This document shows, one piece after another, positions 47,407 through 56,862 of a stretch of 64,000 nt of DNA (positions within the stretch are counted from its first letter, which is position 1; each line of letters opens with the position of its first letter). The DNA comes from Bradyrhizobium diazoefficiens. Its GTDB lineage: Bacteria > Pseudomonadota > Alphaproteobacteria > Rhizobiales > Xanthobacteraceae. The position numbers were made by a program, and so were the translations under genes. A model generated the notes under the pieces. That model worked only from the letters and a program-made list of their open reading frames with translations, ran no database searches and had not been told where the DNA came from. The stretch covers positions 1 to 64,000 of the forward strand of contig NZ_JAFCJE010000010.1 in the NCBI RefSeq assembly GCF_018131185.1, written 5' to 3'.

Positions 47407-49317
47407 CTACGCCTTCGTCAGCCTGTATTGTCCCAGATCCGGATCATGCGTCATGCGCCAGTAATCCACGAAGCGCCATGGCATCGCCGAGAACACGCGA
47501 CCGCTGGAATTGCGGTAGTAGGTGCTCATGCCCTTGTGGGTCCAGATCATCGCCTCATGCTCGGCGTCGACCTTGCGGACGTAGTCGTCGAGCACGTCCG
47601 GACGGACGTCGACGGCGGCGACGTCGTGCTCGATCATATCGGCGAGGCAGGCCGAGATGTAGCGGCTCTGGCATTCCGACTGGAAGATGACGCTGCCGCC
47701 ATGCGCGGGACCGGAGTTCGGCCCAAGCATGCAGAAGAAGTTCGGAAAGCCCGGCACGGTGAGGCCGAGATACGCGGTCGGATTGTCGTTTGCCCAGGCT
47801 TCGCGCAAGTTCCTGCCGTCGCGGCCGCTGATGTTGAGGCGCGCGGCCATTTCCGTGACCTTGAAGCCGGTGGCAACCACGATGATGTCGGCGGGCCGGT
47901 GCTTGCCATCGGCGGTGACGACGCCGCTCTCGTCGAAACGATCGATCGCATCGGTGACCAGTTCGACATTTGGCCGGGTCAACGTCCTGTACCAGTTGTT
48001 GTCGAGCAGTATGCGCTTGCCGTAGGGCGGATAGGTCGGCACGCATTTTTCGATCAGATCGGGCCGGTCCATCAACTCGGAGAGGATGAAATCGGTGAGT
48101 TCCTGGCGGTGCCGGTCATTGCCCTTGTTGACGGCGCGCTCGGGATGCGGCCAGGCGGGGTCCTTGCGCAGGAAAGGCAACAGGCCGTCGCCGTAGCGCC
48201 AGAACATATTGAAGCGATACCACTGCACATAGAACGGCAGGTGCGCCAGCAGCCAGCGCGCGCCCTCGCTGATCGGATCGGAATAGCCCTTCACCGGCCG
48301 CGCCCATTGCGCGCTGCGCTGATAGACCGTGACGGAGGCGACACGGCCGGCGATCGACGGCACCAGCTGCATCGAGGTCGCGCCGGTGCCGATCACCGCG
48401 ACATGCTTGCCGTCAAGCTCGATGTCGTCCGACCACAGCGCCGAATGCAGCATCGTTCCCTTGAAACTGTCCTCGCCCTTGAACTGTGCGCGGGAGGGAT
48501 CGTTGAGCTGGCCGATGGCCGAAACCAGCGCGGTGGACTCGAAAATCTCTTCGCCGTCCTTCGTTTTCAGCGTCGAGATCCAGCGCCGCTTGCCTTCGTC
48601 CCAGCGCGATGAGGTCAGCTCGGTGTTGACGCGCAGATGCTTGCGGATGCCGTATTCGTCGGCAACCTTCTTGAGATAGCCGAGCAACTCCTCGCGCTGG
48701 CAGAAGTAGCGTGTCCATGCGTTGCCGGAGCCGAACGAGTAGGAATAGGAATGGTTCGGCGTGTCGACACCGCAGCCGGGATAGCGGTTGATCCACCAGG
48801 TGCCGCCGAGCTCGTCGTTCTTCTCGACGATGGTGTAGGGAATGCCAAGGTGACCGAGCGCGACGCCGAGCGCGATGGCGCAGACGCCGGCGCCGACGAT
48901 CAGCACGTGCTGGTCCGCGAGCTTTTCGTCCGACGGACGCTTGGTCCAGTGCGCCTGCCGCGCCACAAAGCCCATCTCCTCGCGCATCAGCGGGGCGTAT
49001 TCAGGCGCGACGTTCTCGCCGAGGCAGGCGCGCATCATCTTCAGCAGCAGCTCTTCGCCGGGATCGGCGATGACAGGCTTCGGCGTACCATTGGCAAAGA
49101 GCTTGACGACCGCGGCTCGGATCTCGTCCTGGATGTCCCGGGGCACGCCGGCTTCAGGATCTGGGATGAGGCGGATGTCGCGCTTGGGCAAGTAGGGTGG
49201 CGCGAGCCATTTCTCGTCGCCGGTCATGTGCACCAGCACCATCAGGAGACAGCGGATGTCGCCTTCGGCGATAGCTGAGGTGAGATCGAGCGGCTGTTGT
49301 GGAGATGCGATGTTCAT
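47407..49317 (-). CDS. Flavin-containing Baeyer-Villiger monooxygenase (4-hydroxyacetophenone monooxygenase-like)
   Basis: The 636-residue enzyme has an FAD Rossmann motif (VLIVGAGVCAIALGVALG, residues 138-155), the Baeyer-Villiger fingerprint FKGTMLHSALWS (285-296), and an NADP Rossmann motif VAVIGTGATSMQLVPSIA near 308. About 135 residues precede the FAD motif. This N-terminal extension is typical of 4-hydroxyacetophenone monooxygenase (HAPMO, about 640 residues) and absent from cyclohexanone monooxygenase. It inserts oxygen next to a ketone to give an ester. The start overlaps the upstream tetR gene (ATGA), and the operon also contains an acyl-CoA synthetase. The ketone is unknown. Confidence 0.9.
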   Translation of the reverse strand: MNIASPQQPLDLTSAIAEGDIRCLLMVLVHMTGDEKWLAPPYLPKRDIRLIPDPEAGVPRDIQDEIRAAVVKLFANGTPKPVIADPGEELLLKMMRACLGENVAPEYAPLMREEMGFVARQAHWTKRPSDEKLADQHVLIVGAGVCAIALGVALGHLGIPYTIVEKNDELGGTWWINRYPGCGVDTPNHSYSYSFGSGNAWTRYFCQREELLGYLKKVADEYGIRKHLRVNTELTSSRWDEGKRRWISTLKTKDGEEIFESTALVSAIGQLNDPSRAQFKGEDSFKGTMLHSALWSDDIELDGKHVAVIGTGATSMQLVPSIAGRVASVTVYQRSAQWARPVKGYSDPISEGARWLLAHLPFYVQWYRFNMFWRYGDGLLPFLRKDPAWPHPERAVNKGNDRHRQELTDFILSELMDRPDLIEKCVPTYPPYGKRILLDNNWYRTLTRPNVELVTDAIDRFDESGVVTADGKHRPADIIVVATGFKVTEMAARLNISGRDGRNLREAWANDNPTAYLGLTVPGFPNFFCMLGPNSGPAHGGSVIFQSECQSRYISACLADMIEHDVAAVDVRPDVLDDYVRKVDAEHEAMIWTHKGMSTYYRNSSGRVFSAMPWRFVDYWRMTHDPDLGQYRLTKA

Positions 49318-49961
49318 GGCGTGTCCTGATCCCCGGAGGCAGTGAAGAGGCCGCGCGTCATCAGCTTGCGATAGGCGGAGATGACGTGGTCGGGCACGGC
49401 GGTGACGACGCCTTCCGAATAGGAGTAGCGCCGGCTGAGATAGCCGCGCGAGCCCATCAGCATGTGGACGATCGCCTCGAATTCCTCGTCGCCGTAATCC
49501 TCGATCGCGCCGGCAAGGCGAGCCCGACGCAGGATGCGGACATAAGCAGTTGCGATGTTGTCGAGATGTTTCTGGTAGCCGATCGGCGCAAAGAACTCGG
49601 CTTCGTTGAGGATGCGGAGGAATTCCGGGACCTCGCGGATGAAGTCGAAGAAGGCGGCGAAGCGCTCGATCTCCTGCCGTGCCGCGTGCGCGGTGCCGGT
49701 GCGGGCGCGGATGAACTCGACCATGTCGAGGCCGATTTTGGGTAGCAGTTGGTCGAGCAACTCCTGCCGGTTCTCGAAATGATTGTAGAAGGTGCCTTGC
49801 GCCACGCCGGCCTGCTCCGTAATGCGCGCGACCGAGGCTTCGGCATAACCATGCTTGCCGACCACCTTGGTGGCAGCCTCGAAGATCTTCTGCTTGGTCC
49901 AGGCGTTGCGCTCGATACGGTTGAGCTTTGTGACCTTCGCGGTGGCTCGTCCTTGATTCAT
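49314..49961 (-). CDS. TetR-family transcriptional regulator
   Basis: The 215-residue protein has an N-terminal TetR helix-turn-helix (about residues 21-68: WTKQKIFEAATKVVGKHGYA, SVARITEQAGVAQGTFYNHF) and an all-helical ligand domain. It overlaps both the acyl-CoA synthetase upstream and the monooxygenase downstream by four bases (ATGA each), so it is translated as part of this operon. It probably controls the operon and perhaps the divergent ABC operon through the palindrome at 51493-51517. An acyl-CoA or ketone effector is plausible (inference). Confidence 0.93.
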   Translation of the reverse strand: MNQGRATAKVTKLNRIERNAWTKQKIFEAATKVVGKHGYAEASVARITEQAGVAQGTFYNHFENRQELLDQLLPKIGLDMVEFIRARTGTAHAARQEIERFAAFFDFIREVPEFLRILNEAEFFAPIGYQKHLDNIATAYVRILRRARLAGAIEDYGDEEFEAIVHMLMGSRGYLSRRYSYSEGVVTAVPDHVISAYRKLMTRGLFTASGDQDTP

Positions 49962-51451
49962 GCCACGGTCTCCAGTTCAGCGCGCAGCACGCGCTTGAGA
50001 ATTTTTCCGGATGGGTTACGCGGGAGGCTGTCGCGAAGGATCAGCTCTTTCGGCACCTTGAAGCTTGCGAGGCGCGCCCGGCAATGCTCAGTGAGAGCAG
50101 GGAGTTCCAGCGCGGCGCCTTCCGCCAAGACAATGATGGCAACCGGCCGCTCGCCCCAGCGTGCGTCGCGCAGGCCGATCACCGCGACCTCGCGCACCTC
50201 GGGCAATTCATAGATGACGCGCTCGACCTCGGAGGAGGCGATGTTCTCGCCGCCGGAGATGATCATGTCCTTCTTGCGGTCGGTCAGGTACAGGAACCCT
50301 TCCTCGTCGAGATAGCCGATATCACCGCTGCGAAACCAGTCGCCGAAGAAGGTCGATGCTGTCTTCTGCGGGTCGTTCCAGTAGCCGCGCGTGATCTTCG
50401 GTCCGCGCAGGCAGATCTCGCCGTTGACGTTGGGCGGCAGCGTCTTGCCGTCCTCGTCGCGGATCTGGATCTCGACGTGGGCGATGGCGCGCCCGGTCGA
50501 GCCGATCTTCTCGATCTCGCGGCCCGCGTCCATGAAGGTGTCGCCGCCCACGGTTTCGGTGAGGCCATAGGCATCGATATAGCGCGCGTTTCGGAAATAG
50601 TCGGAGAAGGCGCGGATGCGCATCTCCGGCGTCTTCTCGCCGCCGCCGATCGCCCATTGCAGGCTGGAGACGTCGTAGCGGTCGCGCGTCGGGCAGGTCA
50701 GCATCGCCGTGGTCATCACAGGGGCAAACCAGGCCGCGTTGAGCTTGTCCTCGGCGATGGCAGAGAGCGCCGTCTCCGGTTCGAAATTGCGCTCGATGCG
50801 AATGAACCCGCCATGCCAGAGCACGGCGATGCCGGGCAGATCGAGCGCGCCGACGTGATAGAGCGGACCGACCACGAGCAGCCGCGTGTCGGCACCGAGG
50901 CCGAGCGCGATCGTTTGATCCGCGGACTTCCAGTAGAAATTGTCGTAGGTGAGCATCACGCCCTTGGGGCGGCCCGTCGTGCCCGAGGTGTACATCAGCC
51001 GCATCAGGTCGGATGGCGCGCGGACATGCATGGGCGCGGCCGGCGTGTCGCCCGCGAGATGCGTGACGCTCTGCTGCGCAGTCTCGTCGAGCACGACAAT
51101 CCTTGCGCCCACCGCGTTCGCGGCGAGTTCTTCATCGGCGATCAACAGCCGCGCGCCGGCATTGCCGGCGATGTAGCCGACCTCGTCGCGGGACAAGCGA
51201 AAGTTGATCGGCAGGAACACCGCGCCGAGATGGCTGGTCGCGAAGACGAGCTCGAGGAACGCCGCGCTGTTCTTCATCAGCACTGCGACGACGTCGCCGT
51301 CGCAGATGCCCTGCGCGGCGAGCCAGCCGGCGGCCTGGCGGACGCGCGCATCGAAAACCGCGTAGGAAGTCTCTTCGCCGCGATATTTCAGCGCAGGCCG
51401 CTCCGGCGTGCGCCGGGCATGAAAGGCGATGAAGCTCGACAGGTTGATCAT
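49958..51451 (-). CDS. Acyl-CoA synthetase (class I adenylate-forming enzyme)
   Basis: The 497-residue AMP-forming ligase has the P-loop LMYTSGTTGRPKGVMLTYDN near residue 172, then AYGLTETVGGDT, GEICLRGPKITRGYWNDP and the hinge DWFRSGDIGYLDEEGFLYLT. The C-terminal catalytic Lys is in RNPSGKILKRVLRAEL. It activates a carboxylic acid to its CoA thioester. It leads an operon with TetR and the Baeyer-Villiger monooxygenase, a setting that suggests catabolism of a ketone or aryl/alkyl acid. The substrate is unknown. The divergent BCAA-type ABC operon may import it. Confidence 0.92.
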   Translation of the reverse strand: MINLSSFIAFHARRTPERPALKYRGEETSYAVFDARVRQAAGWLAAQGICDGDVVAVLMKNSAAFLELVFATSHLGAVFLPINFRLSRDEVGYIAGNAGARLLIADEELAANAVGARIVVLDETAQQSVTHLAGDTPAAPMHVRAPSDLMRLMYTSGTTGRPKGVMLTYDNFYWKSADQTIALGLGADTRLLVVGPLYHVGALDLPGIAVLWHGGFIRIERNFEPETALSAIAEDKLNAAWFAPVMTTAMLTCPTRDRYDVSSLQWAIGGGEKTPEMRIRAFSDYFRNARYIDAYGLTETVGGDTFMDAGREIEKIGSTGRAIAHVEIQIRDEDGKTLPPNVNGEICLRGPKITRGYWNDPQKTASTFFGDWFRSGDIGYLDEEGFLYLTDRKKDMIISGGENIASSEVERVIYELPEVREVAVIGLRDARWGERPVAIIVLAEGAALELPALTEHCRARLASFKVPKELILRDSLPRNPSGKILKRVLRAELETVA

Positions 51452-51492
51452 TGCGCGTGTTTTGAGCCGTTTGGCGGCTTCATTCCTCCTTC

Positions 51493-51517
51493 GATGAATT
51501 CTGACTCGTAATTCATC
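51493..51517. promoter_or_regulatory. TetR-type palindrome between acyl-CoA synthetase and ABC operons
   Basis: GATGAATT-CTGACTCGT-AATTCATC has perfect 8-bp arms and lies 42 bases upstream of the leftward synthetase start and about 105 bases upstream of the rightward binding protein. A TTGACG hexamer for the rightward promoter begins at 51524. It is a likely site for the TetR regulator encoded in the leftward operon. Confidence 0.55.
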
Positions 51518-51621
51518 TTTGGCTTGACGTCACCCCCTATGCTCTGAAATCCTTGGGAACACGGAGACGGACGATCTCCGGCAGGGATCAGGAAACGCCG
51601 ACCCGAAAGAGGGAGGGAAAA

Positions 51622-52881
51622 ATGACGAGAACCCGCACGCCGGGCATTAGCCGCCGTTCAACACTGGCGCTGATGGGCGCCGGTGCGATGACGTTCGCCG
51701 CGCCGTGGGTGGCGCGTGCGCAAGCCAAGACCATCAAGATCGGCATGCCGACGATTCTGTCCGGGCGGGTCGCGCAGCTCGGTACGTCCTCGCGCAATGC
51801 GGTGATGCTCGAAGTCGAGAAGGTCAACGCCGCGGGCGGTCTCGCCGGCCGGCAGATCGAGATGGTGATCCGCGACTCCAAGGGCCAGCCGCAGGAAGCC
51901 GCCCGCGTCGCGCGCGAACTCGTCAACGCCGACGGCTGCGAGCTGCTGATCGACGCCGAAGCCTCCTCCGGTGCTTTCGCTGTACATGAGGTCGCACGCG
52001 ATCTCGGCGTGTTCTGCATCCACACCAATTCGGAGACCTCGGCGCTGACCGCCGATCCCAAGCAGCGCATCCCCAACGCGTTCCGTACCGCGCGGCAGGG
52101 CGTGCACGACTCCATCGTCGGCGGCAGCTATGCCGCCGCGATCGCAAAGGCGAAGGGTTTGAAGAAATGGGCGACCTGTTCGCCCGACTACGCCTATGGC
52201 CGCGACACCACCGGCGAGTTCACGCTGTACCTGAAGCGCTTTGCACCCGACGTGGAAATCATCAGCGAGTCCTGGCCCAAGCTATTCCAGCCGGATTACA
52301 CCGAGGTGGTGACGAAGATCTTGCAGGCCAAGCCGCAAGCCCTGTACTCCTGCCTGTGGGGCGGCGATCTCACCTCCTATATCGATCAGGCCAACATCTA
52401 TGCGATGTTCGGCCAGATGGAGGTATTCGCGGTCAACATGGCCGACTACACCGCTCTCACCGTGGTGAAGAACCTTCCCAAGGGCATCCACTCCGGCAAC
52501 CGCTACATCAAGACCTTCCCGGCAACGCCGGAGAATGCCGCCTGGGGCGATGCCTACAAGGCGAAGTATAACGAGTATCCGACCAACTGGTCGTGGGAGA
52601 ACGCCACCGCGATCATGCTGATCGCGGAAGCCGCCAAGAAGGCAAACTCGGCCGACGGCAAGAAGATCGCGGAGGTGCTGAAGGGCCTCACCATCAAGTG
52701 CCCGTTCGGCGCCGACGGCACCGTGACGATGCGCGGCGACGATCACACGCTGGTCGGCTACGCCATCGGCTGGGGCACGACGATCCCGCAAGAGCCCTAT
52801 GTTCCAGAGATCAAGGCCGGCGACTGGAAGACCATCTTCGAGCTTGAGGCCGAGTGGAAGAAGAGCAAGGGTTACACCTGA
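51622..52881 (+). CDS. ABC transporter substrate-binding protein (branched-chain amino acid/amide type, Tat-exported)
   Basis: This 419-residue periplasmic protein has a twin-arginine signal (GISRRSTLALMGAGAMTFAA, cleavage after ARA). The mature part has the LivK-type periplasmic-binding fold: IKIGMPTILSGRVAQLGTSS, VARELVNADGCELLIDAEAS, and PDYAYGRDTTGEFTLYLKRF. The ATG at 51622 has a GAGGGAGGG site. It begins a five-gene ABC operon (binding protein, LivH, LivM, LivG, LivF). Tat export fits a folded or cofactor-bearing form. The ligand is probably an acid or amide rather than leucine, given the neighbouring acyl-CoA synthetase (inference). Confidence 0.9.
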   Translation: MTRTRTPGISRRSTLALMGAGAMTFAAPWVARAQAKTIKIGMPTILSGRVAQLGTSSRNAVMLEVEKVNAAGGLAGRQIEMVIRDSKGQPQEAARVARELVNADGCELLIDAEASSGAFAVHEVARDLGVFCIHTNSETSALTADPKQRIPNAFRTARQGVHDSIVGGSYAAAIAKAKGLKKWATCSPDYAYGRDTTGEFTLYLKRFAPDVEIISESWPKLFQPDYTEVVTKILQAKPQALYSCLWGGDLTSYIDQANIYAMFGQMEVFAVNMADYTALTVVKNLPKGIHSGNRYIKTFPATPENAAWGDAYKAKYNEYPTNWSWENATAIMLIAEAAKKANSADGKKIAEVLKGLTIKCPFGADGTVTMRGDDHTLVGYAIGWGTTIPQEPYVPEIKAGDWKTIFELEAEWKKSKGYT

Positions 52882-52971
52882 TCGCGCGCATGGCGGAGGC
52901 GGGCGACCGTCTCCGCCGGCTTCGTCTGGCTTCTCGCGCCGCATCGGGCGCGCTGCAATGAAAGTACTCCC

Positions 52972-53874
52972 GTGGATCTCGACGCGCTCGCCGGCTGCCT
53001 CGCCAGCTCCGCCTGCCTGGTGACGCAGACCACCAGCGGCCTCATCATCGGCATGCTTCTGTTCCTGGTCGCGGTTGGGCTGACGCTGATCTTCGGCGTG
53101 CTCAAGGTGGTCAATTTCAGCCACGGCGCCTTCTACATGTTCGGCGCCTATTTCGCCATGACGGCCTATCAGTTCACCGGGAGCTTCTTGCTCGCGATGC
53201 TGGCGGGCGCGGCCGGCACCGCCGTTCTCGGCCTGATCTTCGAACGCGTCTTCATGAGCCGCGTCTATGGCGCTGACGTCTTGATGCAGGTCCTCGTCTG
53301 CTACGCCTTCGTGCTGATCTTCGACGATGTCGTGCGCATGATCTGGGGGCCGGAATTCAAGTCGATGGGCATGCCGTCGGCGTTCCAGGTGATGCCGCTG
53401 TTCATCGCCGGCGGTGTGGTGCCGCCTTATTATCTGCTGCTGATCGGCGTTGCGCTCGTCACGGCGATGGTGCTCGGCATCGGGCTGTCGCGGAGCCGGA
53501 TCGGCAAGGTGATCCGCGCAGCCGCGCACAATCCCGGCATGGTCTCGGCGCTCGGCATCAATACCGGCCTGATCTATGGCGGCGTGTTTGCGCTCGGCGG
53601 CATGCTGGCAGGCCTCGCCGGCGCGCTGGCAGCCCCGGTGCGGTCGTTGACGCCGGGCATGGGATTCTCGGTGCTGATCGAATCCTTCATCGTCACCGTG
53701 ATCGGGGGCATGGGATCGATCCTGGGCGCCTTGATCGGCGCGCTGCTGCTTGGTCTGATCAGGTCATTTGGCTCACAGGGCTTTCCTCTGTTCGTTGAAG
53801 GGCTGATGTATCTGTTCATGGTAATCGTGCTGGTCTCCAAGCCTACCGGCCTGTTCGGCAAGGAGGCGGCATGA
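52972..53874 (+). CDS. ABC transporter permease, LivH type
   Basis: This 300-residue membrane protein has about eight helices and the LivH hallmark GLTLIFGVLKVVNFSHGAFYMFGAY near residue 40, with RAAAHNPGMVSALGIN in the coupling region. GTG at 52972 is used; its ribosome site is weak, so coupling to the upstream gene is likely. Its stop overlaps livM (ATGA). It forms the inner-membrane channel with LivM. Confidence 0.92.
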   Translation: MDLDALAGCLASSACLVTQTTSGLIIGMLLFLVAVGLTLIFGVLKVVNFSHGAFYMFGAYFAMTAYQFTGSFLLAMLAGAAGTAVLGLIFERVFMSRVYGADVLMQVLVCYAFVLIFDDVVRMIWGPEFKSMGMPSAFQVMPLFIAGGVVPPYYLLLIGVALVTAMVLGIGLSRSRIGKVIRAAAHNPGMVSALGINTGLIYGGVFALGGMLAGLAGALAAPVRSLTPGMGFSVLIESFIVTVIGGMGSILGALIGALLLGLIRSFGSQGFPLFVEGLMYLFMVIVLVSKPTGLFGKEAA

Positions 53875-54890
53875 CCGAGCTGGAGGCGGGGCGCGCCGAG
53901 CGATTGGCGCCGTTGCGCGGCAGCGTCGCGCTGCAACGTTATCGCGACGTGCTGATCGCGCTGATCGCCTTCGCGGTGCTGGCGAGCCTGCCGCTGTTCA
54001 CGGGCAGCAAGGCGCTGCTCGACTTCGTCATCCGCTGCTCGGCCTACGGCCTGTTCGCGACGTCGCTGAATCTGCTGGTCGGCTACACCGGCCTTACCTC
54101 GTTCGGCCATGGCATGTTCTTTGGCCTCGGCGCCTACAGCTTCGGCCTGATCATGCAGAAGCTCGGCGTGCCCATTCCGGTCGCCTTCGCCGCAACGCTG
54201 GCGATTACGGCACTCGTCGCGGCCGTCATCGGCGCGATCTGCGTGCGGCTGAAGGAGATCTATTTCGCCTTCGTCACGCTCGCCTTCCAGATGCTGATCC
54301 ATTCGACCATCCTGTCATGGGCGTCCTTCACCGGCGGCGATCAGGGTCTGCGCGGCGGCATTCCGCGGCCCGCCTTCTTCGGCATCGATCTCTCCAACCA
54401 CGTCCATCTCTATGTCACGAGCTGCGCGCTTCTGATCCTCGGCCTGCTCGCGATGCGGCAGATCGCGCAATCGCCGTTCGGCTACACCTTACGCATGATC
54501 CGCGACAATGCGGCGCGGGCGAGCTTCCTCGGCATCGATGTCTGGCGCGCCAAGCTCACCGTGTTCGTGCTGGCGGCGCTGTTCGCGTCCATGGGCGGCA
54601 TGGTGATGGCGCTGTTCGTATCCGGCGCCTATCCTGAATTCGCCTACTGGACGATCTCGGGTGAGGGCATTTTCATCAACATGCTCGGCGGCGTCTCGAC
54701 CTTCCTCGGCCCGATGGTCGGCACCGTTCTGCTCTTGCTGCTCAACGACACCGTGACGCGGTTCACCGAGTATCACGGCATCGTTCTCGGTGTGGTCATC
54801 CTGTTCTTCGCGCTGGGTCTGCGCAAGGGCCTGCTCGATTTCGTCGCCGAATGGTTTTCGCGCCGTCGCGATGCGGGCGAGGGGCGTTAG
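53871..54890 (+). CDS. ABC transporter permease, LivM type
   Basis: This 339-residue membrane protein has LivM features: SLNLLVGYTGLTSFGHGMFFGLGAY near residue 65, RLKEIYFAFVTLAFQML, and YTLRMIRDNAARASFLGI (EAA-like coupling loop). The ATG overlaps the livH stop by four bases. It ends with a charged cytoplasmic tail (SRRRDAGEGR), two bases before livG. It pairs with LivH. Confidence 0.92.
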   Translation: MTELEAGRAERLAPLRGSVALQRYRDVLIALIAFAVLASLPLFTGSKALLDFVIRCSAYGLFATSLNLLVGYTGLTSFGHGMFFGLGAYSFGLIMQKLGVPIPVAFAATLAITALVAAVIGAICVRLKEIYFAFVTLAFQMLIHSTILSWASFTGGDQGLRGGIPRPAFFGIDLSNHVHLYVTSCALLILGLLAMRQIAQSPFGYTLRMIRDNAARASFLGIDVWRAKLTVFVLAALFASMGGMVMALFVSGAYPEFAYWTISGEGIFINMLGGVSTFLGPMVGTVLLLLLNDTVTRFTEYHGIVLGVVILFFALGLRKGLLDFVAEWFSRRRDAGEGR

Positions 54891-54892
54891 CG

Positions 54893-55648
54893 ATGCTGGA
54901 AATCCGCAACCTCGCAAAGTCCTTTGGCGGCGTGAAGGCGGCCAACGACGTCTCGCTCGACTTCCCCGACGGCTCGCTGACCGCGGTCATCGGCCCGAAC
55001 GGCGCGGGCAAGAGCACGTTATTCAACCTGATCACGGGCGCCTTGAAGTCGGATTCCGGACAGGTGCTGCTCGACGGCGTTGATCTCGCCGGCCGCTCGC
55101 CGCCTGAGATCGTGCGCCACGGCATCGGCCGCGCCTTCCAGGTCGCCAGCATCTTCAAATCGCTGACGGTGCAGGAGACTATGCTCGCCGCCGTCAGCGC
55201 CGACCAGCGCACCTCGGCGGTCTTGCACAAGCGCTTTCCCTTGCCGGAGACGCGCGACCGCGCCGAGCATGTGATGGAGCTCCTGGGCCTTGCGAGCAAG
55301 CGCCATCGTACCGCCGCGACGCTGTCGCATGGCGACCAGAAGCTGCTCGACATCGCGCTGGCGCTGGTGATCGAGCCAAAGGTCCTGCTGCTGGACGAGC
55401 CGACCGCCGGCATGGGCCCGGAGGAACGATGGCGCATGATCGACAAGGTGCGCGAACTCTGGGAGACGCAAAAGATCACCGTCGTCTTCATCGAGCACGA
55501 CATGGACATCGTGTTCAAGATTGCGCCCAAAATCGTCGTGCTGTGCTACGGCCGCATCCTGGCCACCGGTACGCCCGACGAGATCCGCAACAATAGCGCC
55601 GTGGTCGACGCCTATCTCGGCACCGAACATGCGGGAGCGGCCGCATGA
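54893..55648 (+). CDS. ABC transporter ATP-binding protein, LivG type
   Basis: This 251-residue ATPase has Walker A GPNGAGKST (about residues 35-43), the signature TLSHGDQKLLDIALALVIEP, Walker B VLLLDEPTAGM and the switch His in IEHDMDIVF. The signature Q-loop region and length fit LivG (about 255). The ATG at 54893 is chosen; a longer frame reads into livM. It overlaps livF by four bases (ATGA). Confidence 0.94.
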   Translation: MLEIRNLAKSFGGVKAANDVSLDFPDGSLTAVIGPNGAGKSTLFNLITGALKSDSGQVLLDGVDLAGRSPPEIVRHGIGRAFQVASIFKSLTVQETMLAAVSADQRTSAVLHKRFPLPETRDRAEHVMELLGLASKRHRTAATLSHGDQKLLDIALALVIEPKVLLLDEPTAGMGPEERWRMIDKVRELWETQKITVVFIEHDMDIVFKIAPKIVVLCYGRILATGTPDEIRNNSAVVDAYLGTEHAGAAA

Positions 55649-56358
55649 CCGCCGCTGTCATCGAGGTTGCCGATCTCGACGTTTACTACGGAACCAGTCA
55701 GATCCTGTTCGGCGTCGGCCTCTCGGTGCGGCAGGGCGAGACCATGGCGCTGCTCGGCCGCAACGGTGCGGGCAAGTCGACGACGATGAAGGCGATCATG
55801 GGGCTGGCGCCGCCGCGCCGGGGCAGAGTGAGCCTGCGCGGGGCGGTGATCTCCGGCCAGAAGCCGCATGCCATCGCGCGCGCCGGCCTCGGCTTCGTGC
55901 CGGAGGATCGCCAGATCTTTCCGGAGCACAGTGTCGAAGACAATCTCGTCATCGGGAAGAAGAAGGGACCGGAAGGCCAGGACGAATGGCCGATCAAGCG
56001 CATCTATGAGGTCTTTCCGCTTCTCGAGCCATTGCGCGATCGGATCGCAGGACGCCTCTCCGGCGGCGAGCAGCAGATGTTGGCGATCGCGCGCACGCTG
56101 ATGGGAAACCCGGCGCTGCTGCTGCTGGACGAGCCGAGCGAGGGACTCGCGCCGATCATCGTGCAGCGGATCGGCGAGCTGTTGCGGCAGCTCCGAAGCA
56201 TCGGATCGACCGTGCTGATCGCCGAGCAGAACATGCATTTCTGCCTGGGGCTGGCGAGCCACGCCACGGTCATCGACAAGGGTCAGATCGTCTATGCCGC
56301 AGGTATAGACGAGCTGAAGGCCAACGAGGCGATCCGGCGGCGCTATCTGGCCCTGTAG
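55645..56358 (+). CDS. ABC transporter ATP-binding protein, LivF type
   Basis: This 237-residue ATPase has Walker A GRNGAGKSTTMKAIMGL (about residue 38), signature RLSGGEQQMLAIARTLMGNP, and Walker B LLLLDEPSEGLAP, with the LivF-specific GFVPEDRQIFPEHSVEDNL. It ends the BCAA-type ABC operon. No clear terminator was seen in the next 160 bases. Confidence 0.94.
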   Translation: MTAAVIEVADLDVYYGTSQILFGVGLSVRQGETMALLGRNGAGKSTTMKAIMGLAPPRRGRVSLRGAVISGQKPHAIARAGLGFVPEDRQIFPEHSVEDNLVIGKKKGPEGQDEWPIKRIYEVFPLLEPLRDRIAGRLSGGEQQMLAIARTLMGNPALLLLDEPSEGLAPIIVQRIGELLRQLRSIGSTVLIAEQNMHFCLGLASHATVIDKGQIVYAAGIDELKANEAIRRRYLAL

Positions 56359-56524
56359 CCGCCGCCGGCGTCCCAAATAGCCCGAAAGAAGAAAACTATT
56401 GTCTCGGAGGGACGCGCCGGAAGGACTTTCCCCTGAGGGGGGCAAAAACGCCAATCGCTTCCATTGCCGTTTGGGTCGGAAACGACGACATTCCCATCAG
56501 AATTTGATGGATTAGGCTGCAGTC

Positions 56525-56743
56525 ATGGAACGCACTGGATTTGAGCCCTTCGGCGAGCAGCTGGTGTCCGCAACGGACGTCCAGCCGAAATCGCGCGGGT
56601 CGAAGCTCCTGCTGCGGGCCGGCGCCACGCTGTTCTGGTCACTGGTCGCGGGCATCGTGCTCGCACGTGCGGCCTTCTTCGAGCCGGGCATCTATGACGG
56701 CTTCAGCCGCGTGGCCTCGCTGGCCAAGAGCCTGATCTTCTAA
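56525..56743 (+). CDS. Small single-span membrane protein
   Basis: This 72-residue protein has a polar N-terminus (MERTGFEPFGEQLVSATDVQ), a basic stretch (PKSRGSKLLLRAG), and one membrane helix (ATLFWSLVAGIVLARAAFF, about residues 33-53), then a short amphipathic tail. By the positive-inside rule the N-terminus is cytoplasmic. The ribosome site is weak. A CCCGG/CCGGG hairpin without T-run follows at 56750-56767. The family is unknown. Confidence 0.6.
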   Translation: MERTGFEPFGEQLVSATDVQPKSRGSKLLLRAGATLFWSLVAGIVLARAAFFEPGIYDGFSRVASLAKSLIF

Positions 56744-56862
56744 GGTTCACCCGGGATTTATTCCGGGCTGAGGAGACGACTTCCCTCGGCCCTGATATGC
56801 CGAAAACTTATTCCCCAATCACACGTCGCTGCGTATAAATCCTTCTCCTCTGGGAGAGATTT

